A DNA stretch of 64,000 nt from a virus. A program made the translations under genes and the position numbers. The stretch's first letter is position 1. The number at the start of each line of letters is the position of its first letter. Below, piece after piece: positions 16,466 to 25,025 of the stretch. The notes beneath the pieces are model-generated. The model had not been told where the DNA came from. It worked only from the letters and a program-made list of their open reading frames with translations, and made no database searches. The DNA lies in IMG/VR virus record IMGVR_UViG_3300042451_001241, positions 1 to 64,000 of that record; one strand, given 5' to 3'.

Positions 16466-19300
16466 TTAAAAATTATTCTCAACCGCTAAACAAATTTCAC
16501 CATTTTCTTTTATTAATCTTTGCATATCAGAAAAACTTATAAAAGCGTGTCCTGATAATCCCCAAGATTTCCCCCAACTATTTTTTATTCTAAATTGTTG
16601 TTTTTTAGTGTTAACACCATTTAATACGTAAGCGTGTCCACCGGCAACTCTACCACTTAATTTTATTAATCCGTCTTTATTCGGATAAAACATTCCCGTA
16701 TACCAATTTGTTCCAACCACAACAGGTCCTTGAGTTAATAATGTTTGTATTAAAGTGTTTATATTGAAAGTCCATAAATATGATTTTATTTTTCCAACAC
16801 TTTTTAAGTATTTAGCTCCTCCTCTAACTGAAGTTCCATTATAATTTTCTCCCGGCCATTCATCTAATTTTTGAGCATTTCGATAAATTAAAACAGGGTC
16901 AGTATTTGGTTTGAGACCCACGTGTTTTATTGGCCCGTCATCAATCCAATGAGCCCAAGAAAATCCGACACAATGAGGTGTATTTTTTTGATTACCCCAC
17001 CATCCATCGGCATCCCAATACTTTTCAGTTAATAAAGTTTTCGGTAAATTAATTTTATTCTCAATCAAATAATTTAAATCCCTTTTATCAATTTTTAATT
17101 CCCTACCCAATCCAAATCCCAAGTCTTGGAATAATTCCATACTTGTTGTTGTGGTAGTTAAAATATCGTATTCGAAATCATTAGGCTCACAAAATGTCGT
17201 ATTACAATTAGGACAATCAGGGTCAAACATAATGAACTGATCCTTTAAAATTTTGAAATTATGTTTTACTTCAGGAGCACTTAAAGGTTCTATGTACATT
17301 CTAAACTGAGAAATCCCGCCCTCAAAAGTTCCTGCAAAATTTTGTTCTATTTGTATGTTAGTGTTTAAACCACTAAAAGTTGTTCCTGACAATACATTTG
17401 TAGGAAATAATTCGGGGTCTTGTTTATATGGTCCTTCTAATTGAGTTGATGAACTAAAAACTAAGTGGTCTCTAAGTCCTTGAGTTCCCCCACCCCAAGA
17501 AATATTAAACGGAACTCCAATTTGTCTTTCCTTGTCGGTATTTAACGCCCTTGGAATTATCTCCTCAAAATCCTCAATAGTATCGTGTAATTTACCGTTA
17601 ACATAGATTTTTAATCTACCTTTTCTAAATTTACCATCTAATAACCATTTTTCATTTAAATTAACTAACTCCATCTGTAACGCTGTTTTTTTACCATTAG
17701 TATAAGGAGTGGTAATTAACGAGGACGTGTTATTCGCTAAAGATTCTAAAAATATTTTTTTGGTTATGTCTGATAAACCGCCTCTATATTTTAAATCACA
17801 TTCATCTAAAAATGTATATCGTTCCCAAACAACATTAACCTGAAACCAATGTTCAATATCTAACCAAGACGGGTTTTCTTTTTGACATCTTGAGTAAATT
17901 GGTGGTGTACAATATTCTGTTATTGTATATCCTGTACTATATGTATTACCTGTTTCACAAGTCCCTGTCGTAACACAATCACCGGTAAATCTTAAAAATC
18001 TAACACCTATTTGAGGGTTTTTTGGGTCTCCGCAAAGTTTTAACGCAAACGCATTTGACATTCCATCATATAATGGGTTTTTCTCACAAGTATCCTCTAT
18101 TGAATCGAAAGTCTCTTCACAAGTGTCACAATCTGAACAATCGGAGCAAGTTTGACAAATTTCACTACAAGTGGTAGTGATTGTACAATTATCAATTATT
18201 GTGGTTGTTGTTGTGGTAGTCGTTGATGCGGTTATAATTGTGGTGCATTTATGTGTTTGACATTCCCAACCACAAGTTTCACATTCTGTTTTATAACAAT
18301 TACATCCACAGGTAACACTAACATTTTTATCACCATTACAACTACTACACCCGTAATTTACGTGAGGGTCGTGAACTCCATTAACTGATCGTGGGGGATA
18401 TATAAAGATACACCTACTATTTGTAATATTTTCATTACAACAAGAACAAGTGGTTACCCCCGTTAAATCCGATGTAACTCTGGTATATCCTGTAAAACAA
18501 TTTGGTGTTCCATCCGCATGATGGTAATATTTGTTTTCGGATCTAGTACCAAAATAAAAGAATATATTTTTGTTATTAGGGTATATTTGATTTAATGTTG
18601 TTTCACCCGAACCAGGGCTATATTCATCATATAATCTAGGTCTCATTAACATCTCAACTGACCATCCCTTATTAAATCTCTCAGGAAAAATTTCATAATC
18701 ATAACCAAATAATTTATAAAATCCTTGGTAAAATCCTCCATACAATTCGTGATATTTCCCAAATGATGAATCTTCTTTACTAACAACCTCATATAGGGTC
18801 GTGTTTTGTATACCTGAAAATTTAACATTAGGTGATTGAGTGTAACCCGTAACTTGAAATAATTTTAATCTTCTATCAAAATGTAATCTATCAAATTTTA
18901 AACTATCGATTAATAATCCATTTGTAAATGTTATGGTCTCTCCTGTCATTTTATTTACGAGTCCATTATCTGTACCTGTTAATCCAATATCACAAGATGT
19001 TGATGAAGTAAAACAACTAAGGTTTTCATTATTAGGATTATAATAGTTCTGAGAAACTATTATGTTATCTACATTATATTCTTTGTAATTTAAAACAATG
19101 TTTTGAGTAGTACCTGAATTATTTAAATCAAAATAAAAAGGTAATTTATTACCATATGTTTGAGATATTAGATATGGCGAAAACACTACTTCCTGATTAA
19201 ATTCAGTCTCGTCAGTAGTTAATGACATATCGTAAGACCCCAAAGACAACTTAGGAAACCATTTTGAGTTAGCCCAATGATTAATATTTTGATTTGACAT
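16466..19300 (-). CDS. Large virion protein with C-terminal papain-like (C1A) protease
   Basis: A 944-residue protein. The first ~700 residues are a beta-rich structural part with a LamG-like tail (FRMYIEPLSAPEVKHNFKIL). A Cys-rich stretch at about residues 290-400 has many CxxC pairs, suggesting zinc binding or disulfides. The last ~200 residues look like a papain-like cysteine peptidase: Q771 and C777 in NQKNTPHCVGFSW have the same six-residue spacing as papain Q19-C25, H889 lies in GGHAYVLNG, and N907 lies in NSWGKSWG. All four catalytic positions are present, so it is probably active. A tail-borne protease could cut host surface proteins or mature the fibre. A late-type motif lies ten bases upstream. 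Confidence 0.85.
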   Translation of the reverse strand: MSNQNINHWANSKWFPKLSLGSYDMSLTTDETEFNQEVVFSPYLISQTYGNKLPFYFDLNNSGTTQNIVLNYKEYNVDNIIVSQNYYNPNNENLSCFTSSTSCDIGLTGTDNGLVNKMTGETITFTNGLLIDSLKFDRLHFDRRLKLFQVTGYTQSPNVKFSGIQNTTLYEVVSKEDSSFGKYHELYGGFYQGFYKLFGYDYEIFPERFNKGWSVEMLMRPRLYDEYSPGSGETTLNQIYPNNKNIFFYFGTRSENKYYHHADGTPNCFTGYTRVTSDLTGVTTCSCCNENITNSRCIFIYPPRSVNGVHDPHVNYGCSSCNGDKNVSVTCGCNCYKTECETCGWECQTHKCTTIITASTTTTTTTTIIDNCTITTTCSEICQTCSDCSDCDTCEETFDSIEDTCEKNPLYDGMSNAFALKLCGDPKNPQIGVRFLRFTGDCVTTGTCETGNTYSTGYTITEYCTPPIYSRCQKENPSWLDIEHWFQVNVVWERYTFLDECDLKYRGGLSDITKKIFLESLANNTSSLITTPYTNGKKTALQMELVNLNEKWLLDGKFRKGRLKIYVNGKLHDTIEDFEEIIPRALNTDKERQIGVPFNISWGGGTQGLRDHLVFSSSTQLEGPYKQDPELFPTNVLSGTTFSGLNTNIQIEQNFAGTFEGGISQFRMYIEPLSAPEVKHNFKILKDQFIMFDPDCPNCNTTFCEPNDFEYDILTTTTTSMELFQDLGFGLGRELKIDKRDLNYLIENKINLPKTLLTEKYWDADGWWGNQKNTPHCVGFSWAHWIDDGPIKHVGLKPNTDPVLIYRNAQKLDEWPGENYNGTSVRGGAKYLKSVGKIKSYLWTFNINTLIQTLLTQGPVVVGTNWYTGMFYPNKDGLIKLSGRVAGGHAYVLNGVNTKKQQFRIKNSWGKSWGLSGHAFISFSDMQRLIKENGEICLAVENNF

Positions 19301-19310
19301 CTTTTTTTAT

Positions 19311-19318
19311 GATAAATA
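19311..19318 (-). promoter_or_regulatory. Putative late promoter element (TATTTATC), minus side of divergent region
   Basis: Minus-strand TATTTATC ten bases before the start codon of the 944-residue virion protein. It faces away from the plus-strand element at 19357-19364. Confidence 0.5.
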
Positions 19319-19356
19319 CATTAAAGTGAAGTATTTATTATTAAAAAAGCTGAGAA

Positions 19357-19364
19357 TATTTATA
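19357..19364 (+). promoter_or_regulatory. Putative late promoter element (TATTTATA), plus side of divergent region
   Basis: An exact plus-strand TATTTATA 17 bases before the ATG at 19382. A second, weaker TATTTATT is at 19332-19339. Together with 19311-19318 it forms a divergent promoter region. Confidence 0.6.
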
Positions 19365-19381
19365 ATAGTTATAAATCAATT

Positions 19382-20092
19382 ATGAAAAAGGAAAAAAAGA
19401 ATTTAAACTCAAAAAAAATTAAACCATCTAATGAAGATTCGATATCCGATGATGATGTTAAGAATGAATTAGATAAATTAAAAGGAGAATTAGACGAATT
19501 AGTTGATTCTGACGGAGGTTTATTGGGTAGTAAAGTACCATTATATAACGCAACATTACACCCTAGAAAAACTATGGATCAGACCATTGTAGGGACAAGA
19601 ACACCTAATGACCCTGTATCAAGAGGTTATCGTGTGTATTGGGGTGAAAGTGAAGAAAAGGACGAAAACGTTGTTTCTGAGATGGATTTTTCAGACGCTT
19701 TCGGTTATGAAGAGACAAAAGACTTGGATTATAACGGTACAATTAAAACACTAAAAAAGATGGGTATTGAAGACCCTTTTGAGAGAGATGAAAGAGCTCA
19801 AGCTTTTGGAAAATTAAGAGGTAAAAAAGTAAAAAAGACTAAAACAGGTAAAAAAGTGTTAAAACAAAGACTTGTTGAGAAAGATAGTTTAGAAGAAGAA
19901 CAGAAAAAAAGAATGATTAAAATGGTTGAGGATATTTTGGCGAAAAAATCTAAAAAAGAAAATGATGTTATTGAAAAAGAAACATCTGTAAGTAAAATTT
20001 TAACTAAAAATCTTCAAAATATTAAAAAATTGGCCGACAAAGAAGGTATTAGTATTAATCAATTAATTAAAGTTTTAAAGACCGGTGAATAG
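19382..20092 (+). CDS. Charged protein of unknown function, likely virion or assembly
   Basis: A 236-residue, highly charged Lys/Glu/Asp-rich protein (MKKEKKNLNSKKIKPSNEDS). A central conserved-looking part (VPLYNATLHPRKTMDQTIVG, RGYRVYWGESEEKDENVVSEMDF) is flanked by helical charged tails. There is no signal peptide or enzyme motif. It is the first gene of the plus-strand operon and overlaps the next gene by eight bases. Function unknown; the position at the head of a late-type transcription unit suggests a morphogenesis role. Confidence 0.6.
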   Translation: MKKEKKNLNSKKIKPSNEDSISDDDVKNELDKLKGELDELVDSDGGLLGSKVPLYNATLHPRKTMDQTIVGTRTPNDPVSRGYRVYWGESEEKDENVVSEMDFSDAFGYEETKDLDYNGTIKTLKKMGIEDPFERDERAQAFGKLRGKKVKKTKTGKKVLKQRLVEKDSLEEEQKKRMIKMVEDILAKKSKKENDVIEKETSVSKILTKNLQNIKKLADKEGISINQLIKVLKTGE

Positions 20093-20543
20093 TAAATTAT
20101 ACGGAAATAAAATTGAATTACCTGAAGATGTTGTCACTTATTTGGGACAATGTTTTGACGCTGCGAAAGGTGCTGATGATAAAACCGAAGGGTTTAAAAG
20201 AAATAAAGAACTAAGAGATAGTAGGGAAGTTACTTATCAACAACTAAAAAGAATGAAAAATTTCTTCGATAACTTTAACGGACAAGAAAATGAGTTACCC
20301 TACATATTAAATGGTGGTCATTATGTTAAAGATTGGGTTGATAAAACTTTAGATGGTATGAGAAGAGATACAAAATCAAATGATGAGTTCAGACCTCACG
20401 ATCCTGAAGACCCTTACACTAATATTGATGTTAGAAATTTAAATAGACCATCAAAATCACATAAAACTAATTTGGGTCAATATGATTTACAAGTTACAGA
20501 AAGTCTTAGAAGAATAAAGGACATAATAAATAAAATAATTTAA
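20085..20543 (+). CDS. Protein of unknown function (GTG start)
   Basis: A 152-residue protein that begins with GTG inside the last codons of the previous gene. No ATG gives a comparable N-terminus (NSKLYGNKIELPEDVVTYL). It is largely helical and charged, with a Lys/Ile-rich C-terminal helix (ESLRRIKDIINKII). No domain recognised. The overlap of both ends with neighbours suggests translational coupling. Confidence 0.55.
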   Translation: MNSKLYGNKIELPEDVVTYLGQCFDAAKGADDKTEGFKRNKELRDSREVTYQQLKRMKNFFDNFNGQENELPYILNGGHYVKDWVDKTLDGMRRDTKSNDEFRPHDPEDPYTNIDVRNLNRPSKSHKTNLGQYDLQVTESLRRIKDIINKII

Positions 20544-20547
20544 AGTT

Positions 20548-20838
20548 ATGATACAAGAACCATTAAATTTTGAACAACCAAAAAACAAACTTACTGAAGT
20601 TGCTGAGATGGAAAGATCTCGACTTTTACCAAAAAATGATTTTAATAAAAAAAATGAATACTCTGCGGTTAATAAGGATGCTTTAGCTGATGGGGACGAA
20701 AATGGTAAGGGTACTGGTCAATTTTTGGATATTTTTAATGATAAAGCGGGTGCGGTTCAAGACATTGTAGAAAGAAAAAAAGAGTTGGCTATTAATGAAT
20801 ACGGACCATCAAAACCATATACAAAACCAACAACATAA
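20548..20838 (+). CDS. Small charged protein of unknown function
   Basis: A 96-residue hydrophilic protein (MIQEPLNFEQPKNKLTEVAEMERSR) with low predicted order and no recognised domain. It sits four bases after the previous stop, and its stop overlaps the start of the WYL-like gene. The operon position is the only clue to function. Confidence 0.5.
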   Translation: MIQEPLNFEQPKNKLTEVAEMERSRLLPKNDFNKKNEYSAVNKDALADGDENGKGTGQFLDIFNDKAGAVQDIVERKKELAINEYGPSKPYTKPTT

Positions 20839-21239
20839 TGAAACTTTACAACATAGCAAAATCACTTATTTTAGAAGTGGCATCAATCGATTCTATCGTT
20901 GACGCTATTAAAAAAAGAAAAAAAGTGATAATTTACTATGATGGAGATGAGCCAGGAGGAAGAGGTTTGAGAGAAATTGAACCCGTTTGTTTTGGTTATA
21001 GTAAAGCAGATAATCCTGTTTTAAGAGCGTGGGATTCTGAAGGGTCTTCCCATACTAATTATACGGGAGAACAACCTTTACCGGGGTGGAGATTGTTTAG
21101 AGTTGACAAAATTCTATCTTTTAAACCTTCAGGTGAAGATTTTAGTGAGATTAGACCTGGATATAATAAAACAGGTGATAAAGGAATGACAAGAGTAATA
21201 ATAAACACGTCTTTTGACGATACAAGAATGGCGGAATAA
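20838..21239 (+). CDS. WYL-like domain protein with capsid-targeting-like N-terminus
   Basis: A 133-residue protein. Residues ~18-100 (SIVDAIKKRKKVIIYYDG, REIEPVCFGYSKADNPVLRAW, GWRLFRVDKILSF) match the WYL-type SH3-like fold, usually a ligand- or nucleic-acid-sensing domain in regulators, here without an HTH. The first residues (MKLYNIAKSLILEVAS) form a short helix ending in ILE before V, like a T4 capsid-targeting peptide cut after (I/L)xE. It may therefore be packaged and processed. It is tightly packed between its neighbours (one-base stop/start overlaps). Its role could be modulation of host regulation after ejection, which is inference. Confidence 0.65.
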   Translation: MKLYNIAKSLILEVASIDSIVDAIKKRKKVIIYYDGDEPGGRGLREIEPVCFGYSKADNPVLRAWDSEGSSHTNYTGEQPLPGWRLFRVDKILSFKPSGEDFSEIRPGYNKTGDKGMTRVIINTSFDDTRMAE

Positions 21240-21820
21240 TGACAAACGAAAACGATTTAATTAAAAAATTAATGATATCCAAACAAATAATGGATAAACA
21301 TAAGCAAATGCCAAGATCAGGAAATGAATTACCTATGAATGAAGAGTTATCAACACCTGAAGTACAAGAATTTAACGCACCATCAGCAAAATATTCGTTA
21401 CCTGATGAATTTGCAATTGAAAATAAAAAGACTATAAGTCCCCAACCAATAACTGAGGAAAGAGTTATGTCATCGAAATTACCCGATGAAATTAAAAGAT
21501 TAATGATCGAACACCCAATTAATCAACCGAATACTTCTACAAGTCCATCACTCTCTAATGATTTAGTTGAGAAAGCCGCAAGACTTATGAATACAAATGC
21601 TGCTGGTCAGCAAACTAATAAATCCCAACCTGTTCAGAAAACTAATATTGGAATTGATGCGGAAACTATTAAATCAATAGTTAGAGAAACCGTTGAGGAA
21701 GTTTTATCTGAAAATGGATTATTAGTAGAGTCGACCTCAAAAACTAATGATGTATTTTCATTTAGAGTTGGGAAACATATTTTTGAAGGTAAGGTTACTA
21801 AGATTAAGAAAGTCCAATAA
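21239..21820 (+). CDS. Protein of unknown function
   Basis: A 193-residue protein with a helical N-terminus (MTNENDLIKKLMISKQIMDKH), a long disordered Pro/Ser/Asn-rich middle and a C-terminal domain (AETIKSIVRETVEEVLSENGLL, then FSFRVGKHIFEGKVTKIKKV). The C-terminal beta-hairpin KHIFEGKVTK could be an SH3-like or RNA-binding strand pair, but no family is recognised. It is the last gene before a terminator at 21843-21872. Confidence 0.5.
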   Translation: MTNENDLIKKLMISKQIMDKHKQMPRSGNELPMNEELSTPEVQEFNAPSAKYSLPDEFAIENKKTISPQPITEERVMSSKLPDEIKRLMIEHPINQPNTSTSPSLSNDLVEKAARLMNTNAAGQQTNKSQPVQKTNIGIDAETIKSIVRETVEEVLSENGLLVESTSKTNDVFSFRVGKHIFEGKVTKIKKVQ

Positions 21821-21842
21821 AATAAATTAAAATTATTATACG

Positions 21843-21872
21843 AATCCTCACAATTAATGTGGGGATTTTTTA
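21843..21872 (+). terminator. Rho-independent terminator
   Basis: AATCCTCACA, a five-base loop and TGTGGGGATT form a ten-pair stem (one G-U) followed by a T tract. It lies 23 bases after the stop of the 21239-21820 gene and closes the first plus-strand operon. Confidence 0.8.
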
Positions 21873-21928
21873 TTTAAAGTTGATATTTTAACCTATTTGT
21901 TTTATACTTTATTAAAGATTTAACAAAT

Positions 21929-23146
21929 ATGTCAAAAATTAATGTTTTAGTACTCGCATCTGACTATACGGGAGTTGGAAAATTTAGATCAGTTGACCCG
22001 CACGTAATGTTACAAAATATGTATCCCGATGAATTTCACGTGGATATTGATTATAACCCCCAAATAGAGAACGATAATTATTGGAAAAAATATCAAATAG
22101 TTCACGCACATAGAAGTATTGGGCAAGATTATGATAAAGTACCGGCGTTAATTACTAAATTAAAGTCTATGGGTATTGTGGTTATTGTGGATTTGGACGA
22201 TTATTGGTTACCGACAATGGAACATCCAATACATAGTATTATTGTTCAAAATAAAATTCACGAAAAAATTATCGCAAACTTAAAAGTTGCAAGTTGTGTT
22301 ACAACAACTACAACATTATTTGCCAATGAAATTCGTAAATATAATAAAAATGTTTACATTTTACCAAACGCAATTAATCCTGACGAACCACAATTTAAAG
22401 AACCAACATTAAAGTCTGATAAAATTAGAATTGGTTGGTTAGGAGGTTCTTCTCATTTTCACGACTTAAAACTATTAGACGGATTCATTTCAAAAAACGG
22501 AGAAGACTTCAATAAAAATATTCAATATGTTTTATGTGGATTTGATACAAGAGGTTCTGTAACCGAAATTAATAAAGAGACAGGTAAACAAACAAGGAGA
22601 GATATTTTACCTCACGAAACGGTTTGGGCTAGATATGAAGAAATTTTCACAAATAACTATAAAACAATTGATGAAAATTATAAAAAATTCTTAATGGAAT
22701 TTAAAGATGATGAGTATACCTCGGATTATATCTTACCATATAGAAGAGTTTGGACATTACCTGTAACTACTTACGCTAAGAACTACTCAAAATTTGACAT
22801 ATCATTAGCACCAATTAAAAATCATATCTTTAATAGAGTTAAATCTCAATTAAAAGTTATTGAGGCGGGTTTCTATAAAAAAGCATTAATTGCGTCTAAT
22901 ATAGGTCCTTACACGATAGATTTAAAACATTGTTTAAAAGATGGTAATTTTGTTGATGGTAACGCTTTATTGGTTGATGAACAAAAAAATCATAGTGATT
23001 GGGCTAAATACATTAAAAAATTAGTTACCAATCCAAATATGATTGAAGATATGGGTAATCGTCTATATGAGGCGGTTAAAGATACGTATCATCTTAAAAA
23101 TGTGACGAAAACAAGAAGTGAAATTTATAAAGATTTGGTAAAATGA
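21929..23146 (+). CDS. GT4-like (GT-B) glycosyltransferase
   Basis: A 405-residue protein beginning MSKINVLVLASDYTGVGKFRS. Features of GT-B glycosyltransferases are visible: VHAHRSIG and VIVDLDDYW in the N-terminal Rossmann part, YILPNAINPDEPQF at the hinge, RIGWLGGSSHFHDLKLL at the start of the nucleotide-sugar domain, and a C-terminal FDISLAPIKNHIFNRVKSQLKVIEAG, which is the usual donor-binding E-containing region. Cytoplasmic, no membrane helix. It opens the sugar/nucleotide block. Its substrate is unknown; modification of virion proteins or host surface glycan are both possible. Confidence 0.8.
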   Translation: MSKINVLVLASDYTGVGKFRSVDPHVMLQNMYPDEFHVDIDYNPQIENDNYWKKYQIVHAHRSIGQDYDKVPALITKLKSMGIVVIVDLDDYWLPTMEHPIHSIIVQNKIHEKIIANLKVASCVTTTTTLFANEIRKYNKNVYILPNAINPDEPQFKEPTLKSDKIRIGWLGGSSHFHDLKLLDGFISKNGEDFNKNIQYVLCGFDTRGSVTEINKETGKQTRRDILPHETVWARYEEIFTNNYKTIDENYKKFLMEFKDDEYTSDYILPYRRVWTLPVTTYAKNYSKFDISLAPIKNHIFNRVKSQLKVIEAGFYKKALIASNIGPYTIDLKHCLKDGNFVDGNALLVDEQKNHSDWAKYIKKLVTNPNMIEDMGNRLYEAVKDTYHLKNVTKTRSEIYKDLVK

Positions 23147-23877
23147 TTGTAAAAATTCCTTTAACTAAGATATTATTTATGGATATTGAAACGGTCGGAT
23201 GTTATAAAAACTACACGACCTTTTTAGAACAAGACGTAAACTTATGTTCGCAATTCGATAAATATTTTGATTGGTTCTTGAAAAGATTTCCTGAAGACGA
23301 TATTGGAACTGGCGCTAATCTTCAGGAAATTTTCGACCATAAAAATAATGTTTTCATTAAAAGATCGGCTTTAGTTCCTGAGTTCGCCAAAATAGTATGT
23401 GTTAGTTTCGCGTTTGTTACTGATAGTGGAGATATTAAAAGACAAACATTTTCAGGTCACGATGAAAAAGAATTACTAAAATCTTGTAAAGTTTTACTTG
23501 ATAGATGTTCAAAATTAGAGTTCTTTTTGTGTGGACATAATTTAAAGAATTTTGATATTCCAATGATTGCCAAAAGAATGATAGTAAACGGAATAATGCC
23601 TTCATCTATTTTACCGAGTTATGACACAAAACCTTGGGAAATAAAAGCGATTGATACAAAAGAAATTTGGCAATATGGTTCATATAGTTCAATAGGTTCC
23701 TTAGATTTATTATGTTCTTGTCTTGGATTACCTTCATCAAAAGAAGGGGAAGTTAAAGGAGATAATGTTCACGATTCTTATTGGAATGGTGGGAAATTAA
23801 AAGAAATATCCGAATATTGTGAAGAAGATGTTAATGTATTAATAAAAGTAATTAAAAAATTAAAAGAGTTAGAATGA
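23143..23877 (+). CDS. DEDD 3'-5' exonuclease related to DNA polymerase B proofreading domain
   Basis: A 244-residue protein. The three exonuclease motifs are visible: LFMDIETVG (D14, E16), HNLKNFDIPMI (N133-D138) and YCEEDVNVLIKVIKKL (Y225, D229). This matches the predicted 3'-5' exonuclease family related to the polymerase B exonuclease domain (DNA_pol_B_exo2 type). It is a free-standing enzyme without a polymerase domain. It overlaps both neighbours by four bases and precedes dUTPase, so a role in replication fidelity or nucleotide salvage is likely. Confidence 0.85.
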   Translation: MIVKIPLTKILFMDIETVGCYKNYTTFLEQDVNLCSQFDKYFDWFLKRFPEDDIGTGANLQEIFDHKNNVFIKRSALVPEFAKIVCVSFAFVTDSGDIKRQTFSGHDEKELLKSCKVLLDRCSKLEFFLCGHNLKNFDIPMIAKRMIVNGIMPSSILPSYDTKPWEIKAIDTKEIWQYGSYSSIGSLDLLCSCLGLPSSKEGEVKGDNVHDSYWNGGKLKEISEYCEEDVNVLIKVIKKLKELE

Positions 23878-24470
23878 ATTACGATTTAAATTCTCTCAGA
23901 GAACAAACAAAAAAATTGAGGTCAATGTTAGGTGATGATGAAAATAACGATATTGATTACAATTTAATTGAAGAGGAATATGGGGTGGATATTCTTGGGT
24001 TAGAAAAGGATATGTCCAATTATGTTCCAAAAATGGATTTACCATTCCATAAATTACACGAAGACGCTGTTAGTCCAAAATACAATTATGATGGAGATTC
24101 TGGATTTGATTTATATTCTACTGAAGAAGTTGTTGTTGATGGGTTAGGTAGAGCATTAGTCCCTACAGGATTATCTTTTGACATTAAAGATGGATATGAG
24201 ATTCAGGTTAGATCTAAAAGTGGGTTAGCTATAAATCAAGGTTTAATGTGTTTAAATTCGCCAGGAACCGTGGACAATTCTTATACAGGTGAAGTAAAGG
24301 TTATTATTTTTAATACAAATAAAGAACCTTTCACAATTAATAAAGGTATGAAAATTGCTCAAGCGGTTTTATGTCCTGTGGTTAATGGTAAGTGGGTAAA
24401 TCCAACTGAAAGTGATAATAAATTTGAAAAAGACCGAGGAAGTAACGGGTTCGGTTCGACTGGTATCTAA
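23874..24470 (+). CDS. dut: dUTP diphosphatase (dUTPase)
   Basis: A 198-residue trimeric-type dUTPase that hydrolyses dUTP to dUMP and pyrophosphate. All five motifs are seen: I DSGFDLY (75-81), II RSKSG (113-117), III GTVDNSYTGEV (131-141), IV KGMKIAQ (157-163) and V RGSNGFGSTG (188-197). A ~60-residue acidic/helical N-terminal extension is unusual compared with the ~150-residue standard enzyme. It lies between the exonuclease and a methyltransferase, consistent with keeping uracil out of phage DNA. Confidence in function is high; the extension has no assigned role. Confidence 0.95.
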   Translation: MNYDLNSLREQTKKLRSMLGDDENNDIDYNLIEEEYGVDILGLEKDMSNYVPKMDLPFHKLHEDAVSPKYNYDGDSGFDLYSTEEVVVDGLGRALVPTGLSFDIKDGYEIQVRSKSGLAINQGLMCLNSPGTVDNSYTGEVKVIIFNTNKEPFTINKGMKIAQAVLCPVVNGKWVNPTESDNKFEKDRGSNGFGSTGI

Positions 24471-24471
24471 T

Positions 24472-25023
24472 ATGGAAAAAAATTTAAAAATAGTGATGAG
24501 ACCTCAAGAGTCTGAAATAGAGTTGAGGCGTTTTTGTAGAGATATAAAGGAGATTGTCGGAGATTCTCCAACAATTGTAGAATTAGGTTCTTATATGGGT
24601 GAAAGTAGTTTAATATTTTCACAAGAATTTCCAAAAGGTAAAATTATTTGTATCGATTCTTGGGAAGGCGGATTTGATGATTCTGATTCGGCAAGTCACG
24701 CAAACTATATTGATGTTGAGGAACAATTTGACATTAGACTTAATTCTGTAACCAATATTCAAAAAATTAAAGGACTATCTACCGATTTCAGTATTGAATG
24801 TGATGTTGTATATATTGACGCTTGTCATAAATATGAATGTGTTATAAACGATATTAAACATTGGTTACCATTAACTAAAAAAATTATATCTGGACACGAT
24901 TACAATACTGACGAATTTATTAAAATTCATCCCCATATTGCTGGAGTTAAAATTGCGATAAATGAATTATTAAATAAACCTGACAAGACATATGGGGATG
25001 GGTCTTGGTATAAAAAAATATAA
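24472..25023 (+). CDS. Class I SAM-dependent methyltransferase (Methyltransf_24-like)
   Basis: The frame is open from 24412, but the ATG at 24472, two bases after the dUTPase stop, gives a 183-residue protein and avoids a long overlap. Motif I VELGSYMGESSL, post-I IICIDSWEG and a DVVYIDACHKYECVINDIKHW segment resemble the Methyltransf_24 family, which often acts on sugars in glycan clusters. Neighbours are an aminotransferase, an acyltransferase and glycosyltransferases, so a sugar O- or N-methyltransferase role is more likely than DNA methylation. Confidence 0.75.
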   Translation: MEKNLKIVMRPQESEIELRRFCRDIKEIVGDSPTIVELGSYMGESSLIFSQEFPKGKIICIDSWEGGFDDSDSASHANYIDVEEQFDIRLNSVTNIQKIKGLSTDFSIECDVVYIDACHKYECVINDIKHWLPLTKKIISGHDYNTDEFIKIHPHIAGVKIAINELLNKPDKTYGDGSWYKKI

Positions 25024-25025
25024 AT

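Noticed and set aside
24412-24471. Upstream extension of the methyltransferase
   Set aside because: It lies inside the dUTPase gene and adds residues that do not belong to the methyltransferase fold.
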